A DNA stretch of 64,000 nucleotides. Source: Deltaproteobacteria bacterium. GTDB taxonomy: Bacteria; Myxococcota_A; UBA796; SXON01. The notes under the pieces are model-generated. The model ran no database searches and was not told the origin of the DNA. It saw only the letters and a program-made list of their open reading frames with translations. The DNA lies in NCBI GenBank assembly GCA_947445035.1, contig CANFCK010000004.1, positions 186,001-250,000 on the forward strand, read 5' to 3'. Made by a program: the position numbers and the translations under genes. Below are positions 34,168 to 43,029 of the stretch, piece by piece; within the stretch, counting starts at the first letter, position 1; the number at the start of each line of letters is the position of its first letter.

Positions 34168-36717
34168 TCACGGTATTCTCTTTCGCCTTCTGACGACCAC
34201 CAGGATGAGCCCCAGCGCCAGCGACCCCGCACTCCCTCGTCCGGAATCGCACCTGCACGTCTCGCCGAGCGTCACCGGCGGCTTGGTCACGACGCCGTTG
34301 GTCCCGGTGTCCTCCGGGCAGCTGACATCGCCGCCGTCGCAGTCCTGGTCGACGCCATCGCCGCACGGGTCCGGCAGTCCCGGGGCGATGCTCCCGATCT
34401 GGTCGTTGCAGTCGTCCTCACAGGCCGTGCCGTCCCCATCCTGATCGAGCCCATCGACGCACCCGTCCAGGTTGGTGTCGTAGGCGTAGTCCCAGACGCC
34501 ACGGCCGTAGGTGCCGAAGCGCACGGTCCCGGTCGCGGCGACGATCTCCGCCGACCAGTACACGACCAGGGGCGCCTCGGTGCCGGTGATGTCGGTCCAG
34601 GACTCGACTTCAGGGTCCAATCGCCAGGCGCTCGTCTCGGTGCCCGCGAAGAGCACCCCCGATGTGGGCTCCTCGGCAAGGCAGTACACCAGCGTCTCCG
34701 GCAGCCCGTCGTTGAGTGCGTCGAAGTGGTCCCCGCCGTCGTGACTCACCCACACAGCCGCGTTGGAATACCCACTGCCGCCGATGTACACGGTGTCGAC
34801 GTCCAAAGCCGAGGCGACGATCGCCGTCCCCGACCAGTATTGCCCAGCGGGGAGGCCACGATCGCCTGCGCTCCAGGTGAGGCCATGGTCGTCGGATCGG
34901 TAGAACCGCCCCGAGTTGGTCACAGCGTAGGCGCGGTCGTGATCGCGTGGTGAGAAGGCCAGACCGCTGACGTACTCTCCACGGTCGACCTGGAAGTCCT
35001 CGTCGCTATACAGCGATGGCGCCCATTCCCAGCGGCTTTCGCGCTCGTAAACCCACAGGCGGTCGCCGCCGAAGTACACCCGTTCGGGGTCGTCGGGATC
35101 TGCGGCCAGGGTCGGGAGCCAAGCATATGCGCGCGCATTCTCGGGGAAGTCGGCGTAGGTGAGGTCGGGCCGATCCTCTCCGACCTGGATCATCAGAAAT
35201 CCAGGGTAGACCGAATAAACCAGCTCGTGCGTTCCGTCTCCCGAGACGAGGTGGGCGTAGTCGCCGCTGAGGACCTGGTCGAAGTCGTAGAGGTGGCCCG
35301 TGACCTGCTGGCCGGTCGAAACCTGGTAGCCCTGATCCTGTGCGCCCGCGGCCATGTGGGCGGGGTCCACCGTCGAGGTGAAGGTGCCGTAGTATTGGGA
35401 CACCCGCAACCCGCGGAGCACCTGATTCGAGACGCTGCCGAGGGCGTTCTCTGACCGATAGGTACCGCCGTCGGTGTTGATGAACCACCCTTCGCCACCG
35501 TCGGCAGTGGGAATGACATCGATGCCCATGATGTCGGCGTGGAGCTTGTTCTCGACATCGTCGTAGTACTCGGCCCAGCCGCTCTGGATCGTGAAGCTGG
35601 CGCCCGCGTCGGCGCTCTTGTGGAGCTCGACGCCGCCGTACGTGATCAGCGCCGAATCGGTGATGCTGGCGGTCAGCGAGCCCCAGTAGTCGTCGAGCTC
35701 GCCGACGCTCGCGAAGGTGACGCCGCCATCATCGGACCGCAGCAACGTATGCGCATTCCGCACGATCCAGAACCGCGGCACCCCCGACGAGCCCGTCCAC
35801 GTCTCGCTCGCAGCGAGATCAACCTGATCGGCCTCGGGCCAGGTCCCGACTGTCTCCCAGGTGTCCCCTCGGTCCAGGCTCCGGAGCAGCGCGTCGTCTG
35901 TCGCCAGCCACACCGCAGGGTCACCGGTGCGGGAAACCCACAAATCACCGAGGAAATCACCGATCTCGGCGATCTTTGTCCAGTTGAGGCCCCGATCCTC
36001 CGACCGCCACGCCCCGTAGCCGTCGCTGTTCCCGCGCACGGTGTACAACGTTTCTTCGCCATCGGTGGAGACCGCCAAACGCCGCTGCGCCCACGCCCAG
36101 TCCAGCCCCGCGCCCTCCGACCAGGTCTGGCCGTCATCCTCGCTGCGGTGCAGGTAGCCGCCGTCGGTCCCGGCCAGGAGGATGTCGGGAGCTCCGACGA
36201 CCTCCGGCGCGAAGATCTCCAGCCAGTGCACGCCGCCGAAGAGGCCGTCGCCGAGCGGGGTCCAGGCTCCGTCAGCCTCGCGGCGCCACACTCCGCCGGC
36301 CGCCGCACCCACGTACAGCGTGGTCCCATCGGAGCCGTAGCGGCTCACATGCGTCCGCCCGGCCTGGTTTTCGGAGCCACGCTCGGTCCAACGATCGCCG
36401 TCATCTGGAGCGCCATCGGGCGGCGGCGCCTGACGCAGGCGGTTCCGACGGGCGATGCGGTCGCGACCGTTATTCCGCTCGACGCGCTCCCAGTCGACGG
36501 CCGGCGCGGCGCGATGCATCGCCGCACGCCACGCCTTCCGCGACTTCGACCGGGCGCGCTTCTCGGGGATGGAGTCGGGGATGACTTCGGTCGGCGCGGC
36601 CGTGGGCGGCTCGCGTCGGGTAGCGGGGATCCAGCGGGCCGGAACGAGGGTCGCGGCGAGCGTCACCGCGAGGGTGGCGCCCGCGATGGCAGAGCTGATC
36701 TGGAGCCTGGTTGGCAT
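34168..36717 (-). CDS. Large BNR/sortilin-type beta-propeller surface protein with MYXO-CTERM-like tail
   Basis: 849 residues from ATG 36717. The N-terminal hydrophobic segment (about 8-25) is an uncleaved or cleaved signal. A basic/Pro-rich linker follows, then many BNR-type (Asp-box) repeats such as SEDDGQTWSEG, RSEDRGLNWTKI, RSDDGGVTFASV and RSDDHGLTWSAG, as in VPS10/sortilin propellers and glycosidase-like surface proteins. Near the C-terminus a MopE-like unit (DQDGDGTACEDDCND) precedes TCRCDSGRGSAGS, a hydrophobic helix and RRRKRIP. That tail fits MYXO-CTERM-type sorting. It is a likely surface-displayed adhesion or binding protein; no catalytic residues are evident. Confidence 0.85.
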   Translation of the reverse strand: MPTRLQISSAIAGATLAVTLAATLVPARWIPATRREPPTAAPTEVIPDSIPEKRARSKSRKAWRAAMHRAAPAVDWERVERNNGRDRIARRNRLRQAPPPDGAPDDGDRWTERGSENQAGRTHVSRYGSDGTTLYVGAAAGGVWRREADGAWTPLGDGLFGGVHWLEIFAPEVVGAPDILLAGTDGGYLHRSEDDGQTWSEGAGLDWAWAQRRLAVSTDGEETLYTVRGNSDGYGAWRSEDRGLNWTKIAEIGDFLGDLWVSRTGDPAVWLATDDALLRSLDRGDTWETVGTWPEADQVDLAASETWTGSSGVPRFWIVRNAHTLLRSDDGGVTFASVGELDDYWGSLTASITDSALITYGGVELHKSADAGASFTIQSGWAEYYDDVENKLHADIMGIDVIPTADGGEGWFINTDGGTYRSENALGSVSNQVLRGLRVSQYYGTFTSTVDPAHMAAGAQDQGYQVSTGQQVTGHLYDFDQVLSGDYAHLVSGDGTHELVYSVYPGFLMIQVGEDRPDLTYADFPENARAYAWLPTLAADPDDPERVYFGGDRLWVYERESRWEWAPSLYSDEDFQVDRGEYVSGLAFSPRDHDRAYAVTNSGRFYRSDDHGLTWSAGDRGLPAGQYWSGTAIVASALDVDTVYIGGSGYSNAAVWVSHDGGDHFDALNDGLPETLVYCLAEEPTSGVLFAGTETSAWRLDPEVESWTDITGTEAPLVVYWSAEIVAATGTVRFGTYGRGVWDYAYDTNLDGCVDGLDQDGDGTACEDDCNDQIGSIAPGLPDPCGDGVDQDCDGGDVSCPEDTGTNGVVTKPPVTLGETCRCDSGRGSAGSLALGLILVVVRRRKRIP

Positions 36718-36810
36718 TGAATTCTCGGCGGGGGAGTGTAGCCTGAGCCTAGGGATCGGTGACTGAGGAGGAGGGGTAGACATCCGGCGGACGTGTCGCG
36801 ACAGCATCGC

Positions 36811-37380
36811 TCACCCCCGAAACGCCGTCGCCACCACAAAGAACTCCACGCTCCGGTCCCGCGTGGCCTGCGGCTTTACCCGCTTGACCACCCCGAATAG
36901 CCCCTCGATGCGGCGCACGTAGTCCGGGGCATCCTCGCCTTCGAAGACCTTGGACACGAACGCGCCACCCGGCACAAGGCACTCCGCGGCGAGGTCCAGC
37001 GCCCGCGTCGCAAGCCCAATCTGTCGCATGTGGTCGGTGAAGCGGTCGCCGCTGGTGTTCGGAGCCATGTCGCTGACGAAAAGCGGCACTTTCCCCACCG
37101 CCGCCCGCAGCTCGGCGGCCTCGACCTCCATCACCGAACGCGCGATCCAGGTGCCGCCGCCGAAGGCGGGTGCTTTGAGATCGACGCCGACGACCTTCAT
37201 GCCGCGATCAATCAGATATCGGCTCCAACTTCCGGGAAAGCACCCGAGATCGACGGCCCCGGCGTCACGCCGCGTCAAACGAAAACGCTGGTCCAGCTCC
37301 TCGAGCTTGTAGACGCTGCGCGCCGCGAATCCCTCGCTCTTTGCCTTCTTCGCGTAATGATCGGGGCGTTGGTAGGACAT
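36811..37380 (-). CDS. rlmE: 23S rRNA (uridine-2'-O)-methyltransferase
   Basis: A 189-residue FtsJ/RrmJ-type SAM methyltransferase. The SAM-binding motif is AVDLGCFPGSWSRYL. The catalytic K-D-K-E tetrad is visible as Lys25, Asp104 (FVSDMAPNTSGD), Lys144 and Glu179; the 40- and 35-residue spacings between the last three equal those of the E. coli enzyme. It methylates U2552 of 23S rRNA during 50S maturation. It is monocistronic or follows nothing on its strand; the propeller gene begins about 90 nt downstream. Confidence 0.95.
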   Translation of the reverse strand: MSYQRPDHYAKKAKSEGFAARSVYKLEELDQRFRLTRRDAGAVDLGCFPGSWSRYLIDRGMKVVGVDLKAPAFGGGTWIARSVMEVEAAELRAAVGKVPLFVSDMAPNTSGDRFTDHMRQIGLATRALDLAAECLVPGGAFVSKVFEGEDAPDYVRRIEGLFGVVKRVKPQATRDRSVEFFVVATAFRG

Positions 37381-37470
37381 CTGCCGTCACACTCGGGGGC
37401 GCGGCGACGTAGTGCGACGGAGGACTTGTGGGAAGGGCCCGATCCGGGCTATTGTGCCACCCCTCTGGAT

Positions 37471-39483
37471 ATGGAAATGATCCGACCGCTATCCCTCTCG
37501 ATTGTTCTGCTGCTGCTCGGCTGCCCGGGCGGAGAGGACTCCGCCGACAAGGACTCCGCCGACACCGGCGATCAGGCTTTCGTCGTGGAACAAGCCGACT
37601 TCGATGAGGACGGCATTCTCGACGTGCACGAAGGCACCGAGGACGCCGACGGTGACGACAAGCCCAACATGGAGGACAAGGACTCCGACGGGGACGATCT
37701 CACCGACAAGGCTGAAGCAGGCGACAACAAGCTCGAGACCATGCCCATCGACAGCGATGGCGACGCCGTGGCCGACTTCCTCGACGAAGATTCCGACAAC
37801 AACTGCATCAAGGACGGCGAGGAATCCGGCGGCGATGCCGGTCAGGACCTCGATGGGGACGGCACGGGCGACTACGCCGACGCCGACAACGATGGCGACG
37901 GCATTTCTGACCTCGAGGAGATCGGGGCCTGTGAAGCTCCCGACACCGACGGCGACGGCCTGGCCAACTACCAGGACGCCGATGCGGATGGCGACGGGAT
38001 CGGCGACCAGTACGAAGGCGGCACCACCGAATTCAACAGCGACCCGCGCGACAGCGACGGGGACGGAATGGCCGACTACCTCGACACCGACTCCGACAAT
38101 GACGGCATCTCCGACTCGGACGAAGGCGGCACCGGCGGCAACGTGGGCACCGAGCCCCGCGACACCGACAACGACGGCAAGTACGACTACGCCGATCTCG
38201 ACTCCGACGGCGACGCGCTGACCGACACCGACGAGCTCATCCTCGGCACCGACCCCTACGACTCCGACACCGATGGCGACGGCTACTCCGACGGTGGCGA
38301 GGTCACCGCCGACACCGACCCGCTCGACGCGGACAGCGTGATCGACGGCATTTATGTGGAGGTGCCCGAGCGCACCACGATCGAGCATGACTTCGACTTC
38401 GAGCTGTCGATCGACCGCGGCGATATCGGCTTCATCATCGACACGACCTGCTCCATGGGCGGCACCATCAGCGCGGTCGCCAGCGAGTTCAACACCATGG
38501 TCGGCGAGATGGCGACGCTCCTGCCCGACGCCGGGTACGCGGTCACCGGTCACGACGACTACCCCTATGGGAGCATGGGTTCGCCGGGCTCCGACAAGCC
38601 CTACTACCTCCGGCAGCAGGTCACCACCGACACCACGTTGGTGCAGACGGGCTTCTCCGGACTGTCCACGCACTCCGGGGCCGACGGCCCAGAGTCGGGC
38701 ACCGAGGCGATCTACCAGGCGGCCTCTGGCGCCGGCTACGACCAGGACTGCGACGGCTCCTACGACGCCCAGTTGGATGTGTACCCGTTCCTCGCCAGCG
38801 CGACCGACCCCTTCGGCGGCACCGGCGGTGAATGGTATGACTCGACGACGCCGGATGGCGGTGCGGTCGGGGGCATGGGCTTCCGGGAGTACGCGCTCCC
38901 GGTCATCGTGTTGGCGGGCGACAACTACCTGCGCGATCCAGAGTCCAGCAACGGCATGTACAACGGCACGCCGGGCGGCTGCCCGATCGACGCGGGCATG
39001 TCCGATGCGGTCACGGCGTTCACCGACCTCGGCGCCTACTTTGTCGGCGTCAGCGTCAATGGCACCACGGGCTACCCGCAGATGGTCGACTTCGCGACCT
39101 CGATCGGTTCGCTCGCCGACCTCGACGGTGACGGCGTTGAAGAGCCGGTCGTCGAGACCTGGTCGGGCAGCAGCGCTGCCTTCCGGACCGCGATCGTCAA
39201 CGCCATCACCCAACTGGTGTCCGGCGTGCGCTTCGAGCGTGTCGATCTCTCGGTCGGCGGCGACGTGTACGGCTTTGTGCAGAGCATCGAGCCCGAGTAC
39301 TACGAAGGCCTCGGCGCCGAAGACGAGGGCGAGCTCCTCACCTTCACGCTGACCTTCCGTGGCGGAGTCGCCGCGCTGACCGAAGATCAGCTCTTCCGCC
39401 TCACGCTCAACGTGCTTGGCGACCAGAGCATCCTGCTCGACACCCTCGACATCATCGTCGTGGTGCCCGGGACCGAGTTCTAG
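37471..39483 (+). CDS. Lipoprotein with TSP3 calcium repeats and a VWA domain
   Basis: 670 residues from ATG 37471. The lipobox LLLGC is followed by an Asp-rich linker and roughly ten thrombospondin-type-3-like units (DxDGDGxxD...; residues about 40-285). A von Willebrand A domain follows with a MIDAS-like DTTCSM (D-x-T-x-S) at the first strand (FIIDTTCSMGG) and VIVLAGDN later. The C-terminal 100 residues form a beta domain. Ca2+ and Mg2+ binding and protein-protein adhesion at the cell surface are expected. Its stop TAG shares the palindrome CTAG with the engB stop on the other strand. Confidence 0.85.
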   Translation: MEMIRPLSLSIVLLLLGCPGGEDSADKDSADTGDQAFVVEQADFDEDGILDVHEGTEDADGDDKPNMEDKDSDGDDLTDKAEAGDNKLETMPIDSDGDAVADFLDEDSDNNCIKDGEESGGDAGQDLDGDGTGDYADADNDGDGISDLEEIGACEAPDTDGDGLANYQDADADGDGIGDQYEGGTTEFNSDPRDSDGDGMADYLDTDSDNDGISDSDEGGTGGNVGTEPRDTDNDGKYDYADLDSDGDALTDTDELILGTDPYDSDTDGDGYSDGGEVTADTDPLDADSVIDGIYVEVPERTTIEHDFDFELSIDRGDIGFIIDTTCSMGGTISAVASEFNTMVGEMATLLPDAGYAVTGHDDYPYGSMGSPGSDKPYYLRQQVTTDTTLVQTGFSGLSTHSGADGPESGTEAIYQAASGAGYDQDCDGSYDAQLDVYPFLASATDPFGGTGGEWYDSTTPDGGAVGGMGFREYALPVIVLAGDNYLRDPESSNGMYNGTPGGCPIDAGMSDAVTAFTDLGAYFVGVSVNGTTGYPQMVDFATSIGSLADLDGDGVEEPVVETWSGSSAAFRTAIVNAITQLVSGVRFERVDLSVGGDVYGFVQSIEPEYYEGLGAEDEGELLTFTLTFRGGVAALTEDQLFRLTLNVLGDQSILLDTLDIIVVVPGTEF

Positions 39484-40061
39484 GCCTTCAGCGCCCAGCT
39501 GATCGCCTCGCGCGCCTCGTCGACGCCGATCTTTTCGGTGGCCGAAAACGGAATCACCGCGTCCTCCGGGAGCCCTAGGGCCTTGGCGAGCGCGGCGACC
39601 GTGGGGGCTCGGCGCGCCCGGGGCAGGTCGTCGATCTTCGTGGCGAGGGCGAGCACCGGGAAGCCCAACTCCGCGAGCTGCGCCAGGAGCGTCTTGTCCA
39701 GGTCCTGGGCGGGATGCCGGACATCCACGAGCGCCACGACTAGCTTGATTTCAGGGCGATCGCTCAAGTAGCTGCCGATGAGCTTCTTCCACTCCTCGCG
39801 CATGGCCTTGCTGACCTTGGCGTACCCGTAGCCGGGCAGGTCGATGAGCCGGGCGGTGCCGAGGTCGATGACGTTGACCGATTGGGTGCGCCCTGGCGTT
39901 GAGCTGGTGCGGGCGATTTGCTGGCCGACGATGACGTTGATCGCCGATGACTTCCCGACGTTGCTGCGCCCGGCGAACACCACTTCGGGAAGGGCGACGC
40001 GGGGAACATCGCTGACAAAGGACCCGATGAAGGTTGCGTGGGCGGGGAAGAGTCGTTTCAT
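39480..40061 (-). CDS. engB: Ribosome-biogenesis GTPase EngB (YsxC/YihA)
   Basis: A 193-residue small GTPase of standard length. G1 GRSNVGKSS (31-39), G2 TPGRT, G3 DLPGYGYA, G4 ATKIDDL and G5 SAT are all intact. EngB assists late 50S assembly. Its 3' end overlaps the convergent lipoprotein stop by 4 bp. It is divergently arranged from the metallophosphoesterase gene, with about 33 bp between starts. Confidence 0.95.
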   Translation of the reverse strand: MKRLFPAHATFIGSFVSDVPRVALPEVVFAGRSNVGKSSAINVIVGQQIARTSSTPGRTQSVNVIDLGTARLIDLPGYGYAKVSKAMREEWKKLIGSYLSDRPEIKLVVALVDVRHPAQDLDKTLLAQLAELGFPVLALATKIDDLPRARRAPTVAALAKALGLPEDAVIPFSATEKIGVDEAREAISWALKA

Positions 40062-40094
40062 GGGGCGGTTGCTATCAAGCTATGCTCCACCAGG

Positions 40095-41114
40095 ATGTCC
40101 TGGTCCTGGTCCCAACCCGTCGAGGCGAGCCACGAAAAGCGCATCGCCGCTGACCGGCCGGTGTACTTCATCAGCGACCTGCATCTGGGTGACGGTTCTC
40201 GCAGTGACATCTTCATGCGCAAGGACAGGGCGTTGTTGGACCTGCTTGCGCGGGTGCGTGACGATGGAGCGCGGCTGGTCATCGTCGGCGACGCCATCGA
40301 TTTTCACCAAGCCTGGAGCCTCACCAATGTGCTCCGGGCGCATGGTCCACTTTTGCGAGCCCTGTCCGAGCTCGCCGACAAGACCGGCGTCATCTACATC
40401 TACGGCAATCACGACGTCGACATCGCCTTGTTCCATGAGCTCTTCCGCTGGGACGTGTGCAGTACCTTGCGCATCGGCGGCGACATCGTCGTCCAGCACG
40501 GGCACCAGTTCGACCCGTTCATCGGGCCGGAGTTGCGGAGCTCGGCGTTTATGACTCGGATCCACCACGCGTTGGAGCATGTGGTCGGCTGGGTCCGCAT
40601 GCCGCTCCACGAGTTCTACACCCCGGCGAACCGGGTGGTCTATTGGACGATGCACAAGTTGTGGCTGTATGTGCGGGCGCGAAACAAACTGTTCCGCCGC
40701 ATTGGCCTCGCGCGCTTCGGCAAGGCGACGGAGGACTGGATCAACTACTGGGTGCGCAGCGAGTCGGGGGACCCGATGTCGATGTTGTGGCCGGCGGTCG
40801 AGGGCGCCCGAAAGGCCGGTGCCAGCACGCTCGTCTGTGGTCACGCCCACATGCCGGGCGTGCTTGACGTGGAGGGTGTCCGCTACGTCAACACCGGCAG
40901 TTGGACGTTTGGGCACGCCCAGTACGCGATGTTCGACGGCGATCGGTTCTCTGTCCGCGATTGGCTGACCGGACGCGAGTACGGGGACGAACTGTACCAG
41001 ACCGCGCTGAAGCGAGAGCTCGTGGACATTACCATGGACCGGTGGTGGGCCAACCAGTACCTTGGCTGGTTCCGCTTTCGGGCCGCCGAGCTGCGGCGAC
41101 AGGTGTCGGGATGA
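40095..41114 (+). CDS. LpxH-like metallophosphoesterase
   Basis: 339 residues from ATG 40095. The calcineurin-like metal site is complete: SDLHLGD, VGDAIDF, YGNHDVD, HGHQFDP and CGHAHMPG. The overall pattern matches UDP-2,3-diacylglucosamine hydrolases (LpxH/LpxH2) and related membrane-associated phosphoesterases, but the protein is about 100 residues longer than E. coli LpxH. The insertion contains an aromatic/basic region (VVYWTMHKLWLYVRARNKLF) that may touch the membrane. A role in lipid A synthesis is plausible but not proven; no other lpx genes are near. It is coupled to the next gene by ATGA. Confidence 0.82.
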   Translation: MSWSWSQPVEASHEKRIAADRPVYFISDLHLGDGSRSDIFMRKDRALLDLLARVRDDGARLVIVGDAIDFHQAWSLTNVLRAHGPLLRALSELADKTGVIYIYGNHDVDIALFHELFRWDVCSTLRIGGDIVVQHGHQFDPFIGPELRSSAFMTRIHHALEHVVGWVRMPLHEFYTPANRVVYWTMHKLWLYVRARNKLFRRIGLARFGKATEDWINYWVRSESGDPMSMLWPAVEGARKAGASTLVCGHAHMPGVLDVEGVRYVNTGSWTFGHAQYAMFDGDRFSVRDWLTGREYGDELYQTALKRELVDITMDRWWANQYLGWFRFRAAELRRQVSG

Positions 41115-41887
41115 TCCTTACTTTTTTGTGGGGGCTGGCGCAGGCCGGCCTGCTCGACGCCCTGAGCGACTCCGATCGCCACCTCGAAGCTTGCAAGCTC
41201 GCGGCGTCGGAGGCCGAGGAAGGGGGAGACGTCACGCGGGTGCAGGGGGTGTGGAAGGCGTGCCTCGGCGAGGCCACGCGGCTCGGGTACCCGGATTTGG
41301 AGACGAGCCTGAGGGCAGAGATCAGCGTCGGGGTGGAGCGCGTCGCGGCGGAATCGCTGCGGGAGAGCCAGCCCCACCGTTGGGCGCTCCGGGTGCTGGA
41401 GGTGGCGGCCGAATGGTCGACGGCCGACTTCCCTTCTGACGTGGTGCGGCGCACCTTTCGGAGCTGGATGGGCACCGACGAAGGCCGGGCCTATGTCGAC
41501 CCCGTGCGGGCGGTCACCGTCGTGTGGGAGGCCCCCGTTGCACCAGCGGTCGAGGAGGTCATCCGGCGCTACATCGAGGATGCTGGGTTGAAGTGGGCGA
41601 ACCCCGGCTCGCCCGACACCGACTGCACCGTCTTTGCGCGCTTGGACGCCCGGCCGGAGGGCGGCGCCAGCTCAGCGCAGGGACAGCTGGTCGTGGTGCG
41701 GACCACTCTGGAGGTTTCGCGAGTGCGCATCCGTGCGCGCGATGCGACGCTCAAGGGTTTTTCCGCCACGGCGAGCGCCGAGTCGCCCGACCAGAAGGAG
41801 GCTGAAGACCGGGCGCTCCGGAGCGTCGCCGACGCCACCGCGCAGCGGCTACTTTTGCGGCTTTTGGGCGCCCTGTTCGATCGCTAA
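41111..41887 (+). CDS. Hypothetical protein with possible signal peptide
   Basis: 258 residues from ATG 41111, overlapping the phosphoesterase stop by 4 nt. The N-terminus MILTFLWGLAQAGLLDALS looks like a short signal peptide with cleavage after AQA. The N-terminal half is helical with one Cys in EACKLAASEAEE and one in WKACLGEA, possibly a disulphide in a repeat-like helical hairpin. The C-terminal half is beta-rich (VVVRTTLEVSRVRIRARD). No family is recognised. Coupling suggests an envelope role beside the phosphoesterase. Confidence 0.7.
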   Translation: MILTFLWGLAQAGLLDALSDSDRHLEACKLAASEAEEGGDVTRVQGVWKACLGEATRLGYPDLETSLRAEISVGVERVAAESLRESQPHRWALRVLEVAAEWSTADFPSDVVRRTFRSWMGTDEGRAYVDPVRAVTVVWEAPVAPAVEEVIRRYIEDAGLKWANPGSPDTDCTVFARLDARPEGGASSAQGQLVVVRTTLEVSRVRIRARDATLKGFSATASAESPDQKEAEDRALRSVADATAQRLLLRLLGALFDR

Positions 41888-41891
41888 GCCG

Positions 41892-42956
41892 TTACCGCGC
41901 CACCGACGCGATTCCCTCGGGCGAAGCAGCGACGATTCCTCGTTCGGTGATGATGCCGGCGATGAGCGCCGCCGGGGTGACGTCGAAGGCGGGGTTGCGC
42001 GCCCGGCTGCCGTGAGGCGCAGTGCGGACACGGAGGAAGCGGCCCTCGTCGGACCAGCCCCAGACGTACAGCACCTCGTCCTCGTCCCGCTCTTCGATGG
42101 GAATGTCGGCCCCGGATGCGGTGTGCATCGCGATGGTCGTAGTTGGCGCCGCCACGTAGAACGGGACGCCGTTGGCGGCCGCTGCCAGAGCGCTTGTGTA
42201 CGTCCCGATCTTGTTGGCCACATCCCCATTGGCGGCGATCCGATCGCTGCCGACGATGCAGATGTCGACCTCGCCGCGGGCCATGAAGTGCCCGGTGGCG
42301 TTGTCGGCGATGACCCGGTGGGGCACACCCTCCTGGCCCAGCTCCCACGCGGTGAGCTGGCTGCCCTGTTGCCGAGGGCGGGTCTCGTCCACGAGCACGC
42401 TGACGTCGATGCCACCGCGACGGGCCGCGTAGACCGGGGACAGCGCGCTTCCCCAGTCGACGAAGGCGAGCCAGCCGGCGTTGCAGTGGGTGCTCATGCG
42501 GGGACGCTCGGCCAAGAGCGGGGCGCCAAGCTCGCCGATGCGGCGGCAGGAGGAGGCGTCGTCATCGGCGAAGGCGTTGGCGGCGGCGACGGCGGCGGCG
42601 CGGGCGCGGGCCACGTCGGAGCCCTCGGCCTCGATGGCCTTGAGCACCGCGTCCACCCCGGCGAAAAGATTCTGGGCGGTGGGGCGGGTGCCCCGTAGGA
42701 GGTTCGCCGCCGCGCCCACGTAGCTGTGGAAGTCCCGGTCGTCGGCCTCAACCGCGGCCTGCGCCAGGCCCAGCGCCCCTGTCGCACCGATGGCGCCGGC
42801 CCCGCGGACGGTCATGATGCGGATGGCCTCGGCGGTGTCGCGCATCGTGGCCATGTCCACGATGCGGAACTGGTGCGGCAGGAGGGGCTGGTCGATCATT
42901 CGGACGTGATTCGCTTCCCACCACACGGTCCGGAAGGCTTTGCCATCGACGTTCAT
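41892..42956 (-). CDS. mtnA: S-methyl-5-thioribose-1-phosphate isomerase
   Basis: 354 residues from ATG 42956; the longer frame runs across the divergent gene. eIF2B-alpha-type fold. Substrate/phosphate-binding RGAGAIGATGALGL, catalytic Cys in STHCNAGWLAF and the catalytic Asp in IVGSDRIAANGDVANKIGTY are intact. The C-terminal PAFDVTPAALIAGIITERG is typical. It converts methylthioribose-1-phosphate to the ribulose form in methionine salvage. No other mtn genes are adjacent. It converges with the hypothetical gene 4 nt away. Confidence 0.95.
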   Translation of the reverse strand: MNVDGKAFRTVWWEANHVRMIDQPLLPHQFRIVDMATMRDTAEAIRIMTVRGAGAIGATGALGLAQAAVEADDRDFHSYVGAAANLLRGTRPTAQNLFAGVDAVLKAIEAEGSDVARARAAAVAAANAFADDDASSCRRIGELGAPLLAERPRMSTHCNAGWLAFVDWGSALSPVYAARRGGIDVSVLVDETRPRQQGSQLTAWELGQEGVPHRVIADNATGHFMARGEVDICIVGSDRIAANGDVANKIGTYTSALAAAANGVPFYVAAPTTTIAMHTASGADIPIEERDEDEVLYVWGWSDEGRFLRVRTAPHGSRARNPAFDVTPAALIAGIITERGIVAASPEGIASVAR

Positions 42957-43029
42957 GCAAACTCGGGGAGCAGGCCAGCTATCAGGGTGTGCGCGTCGTG
43001 CTACCTTGTCAGACGGTCGGAGTTGGCCC

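Noticed and set aside
37489..39213. A 574-codon minus-strand frame opposite the VWA/TSP3 lipoprotein
   Set aside because: Same shadow effect of repeated GAC codons (read as Val/Ala on the other strand); no motif, and the plus-strand gene has a lipobox and VWA domain.
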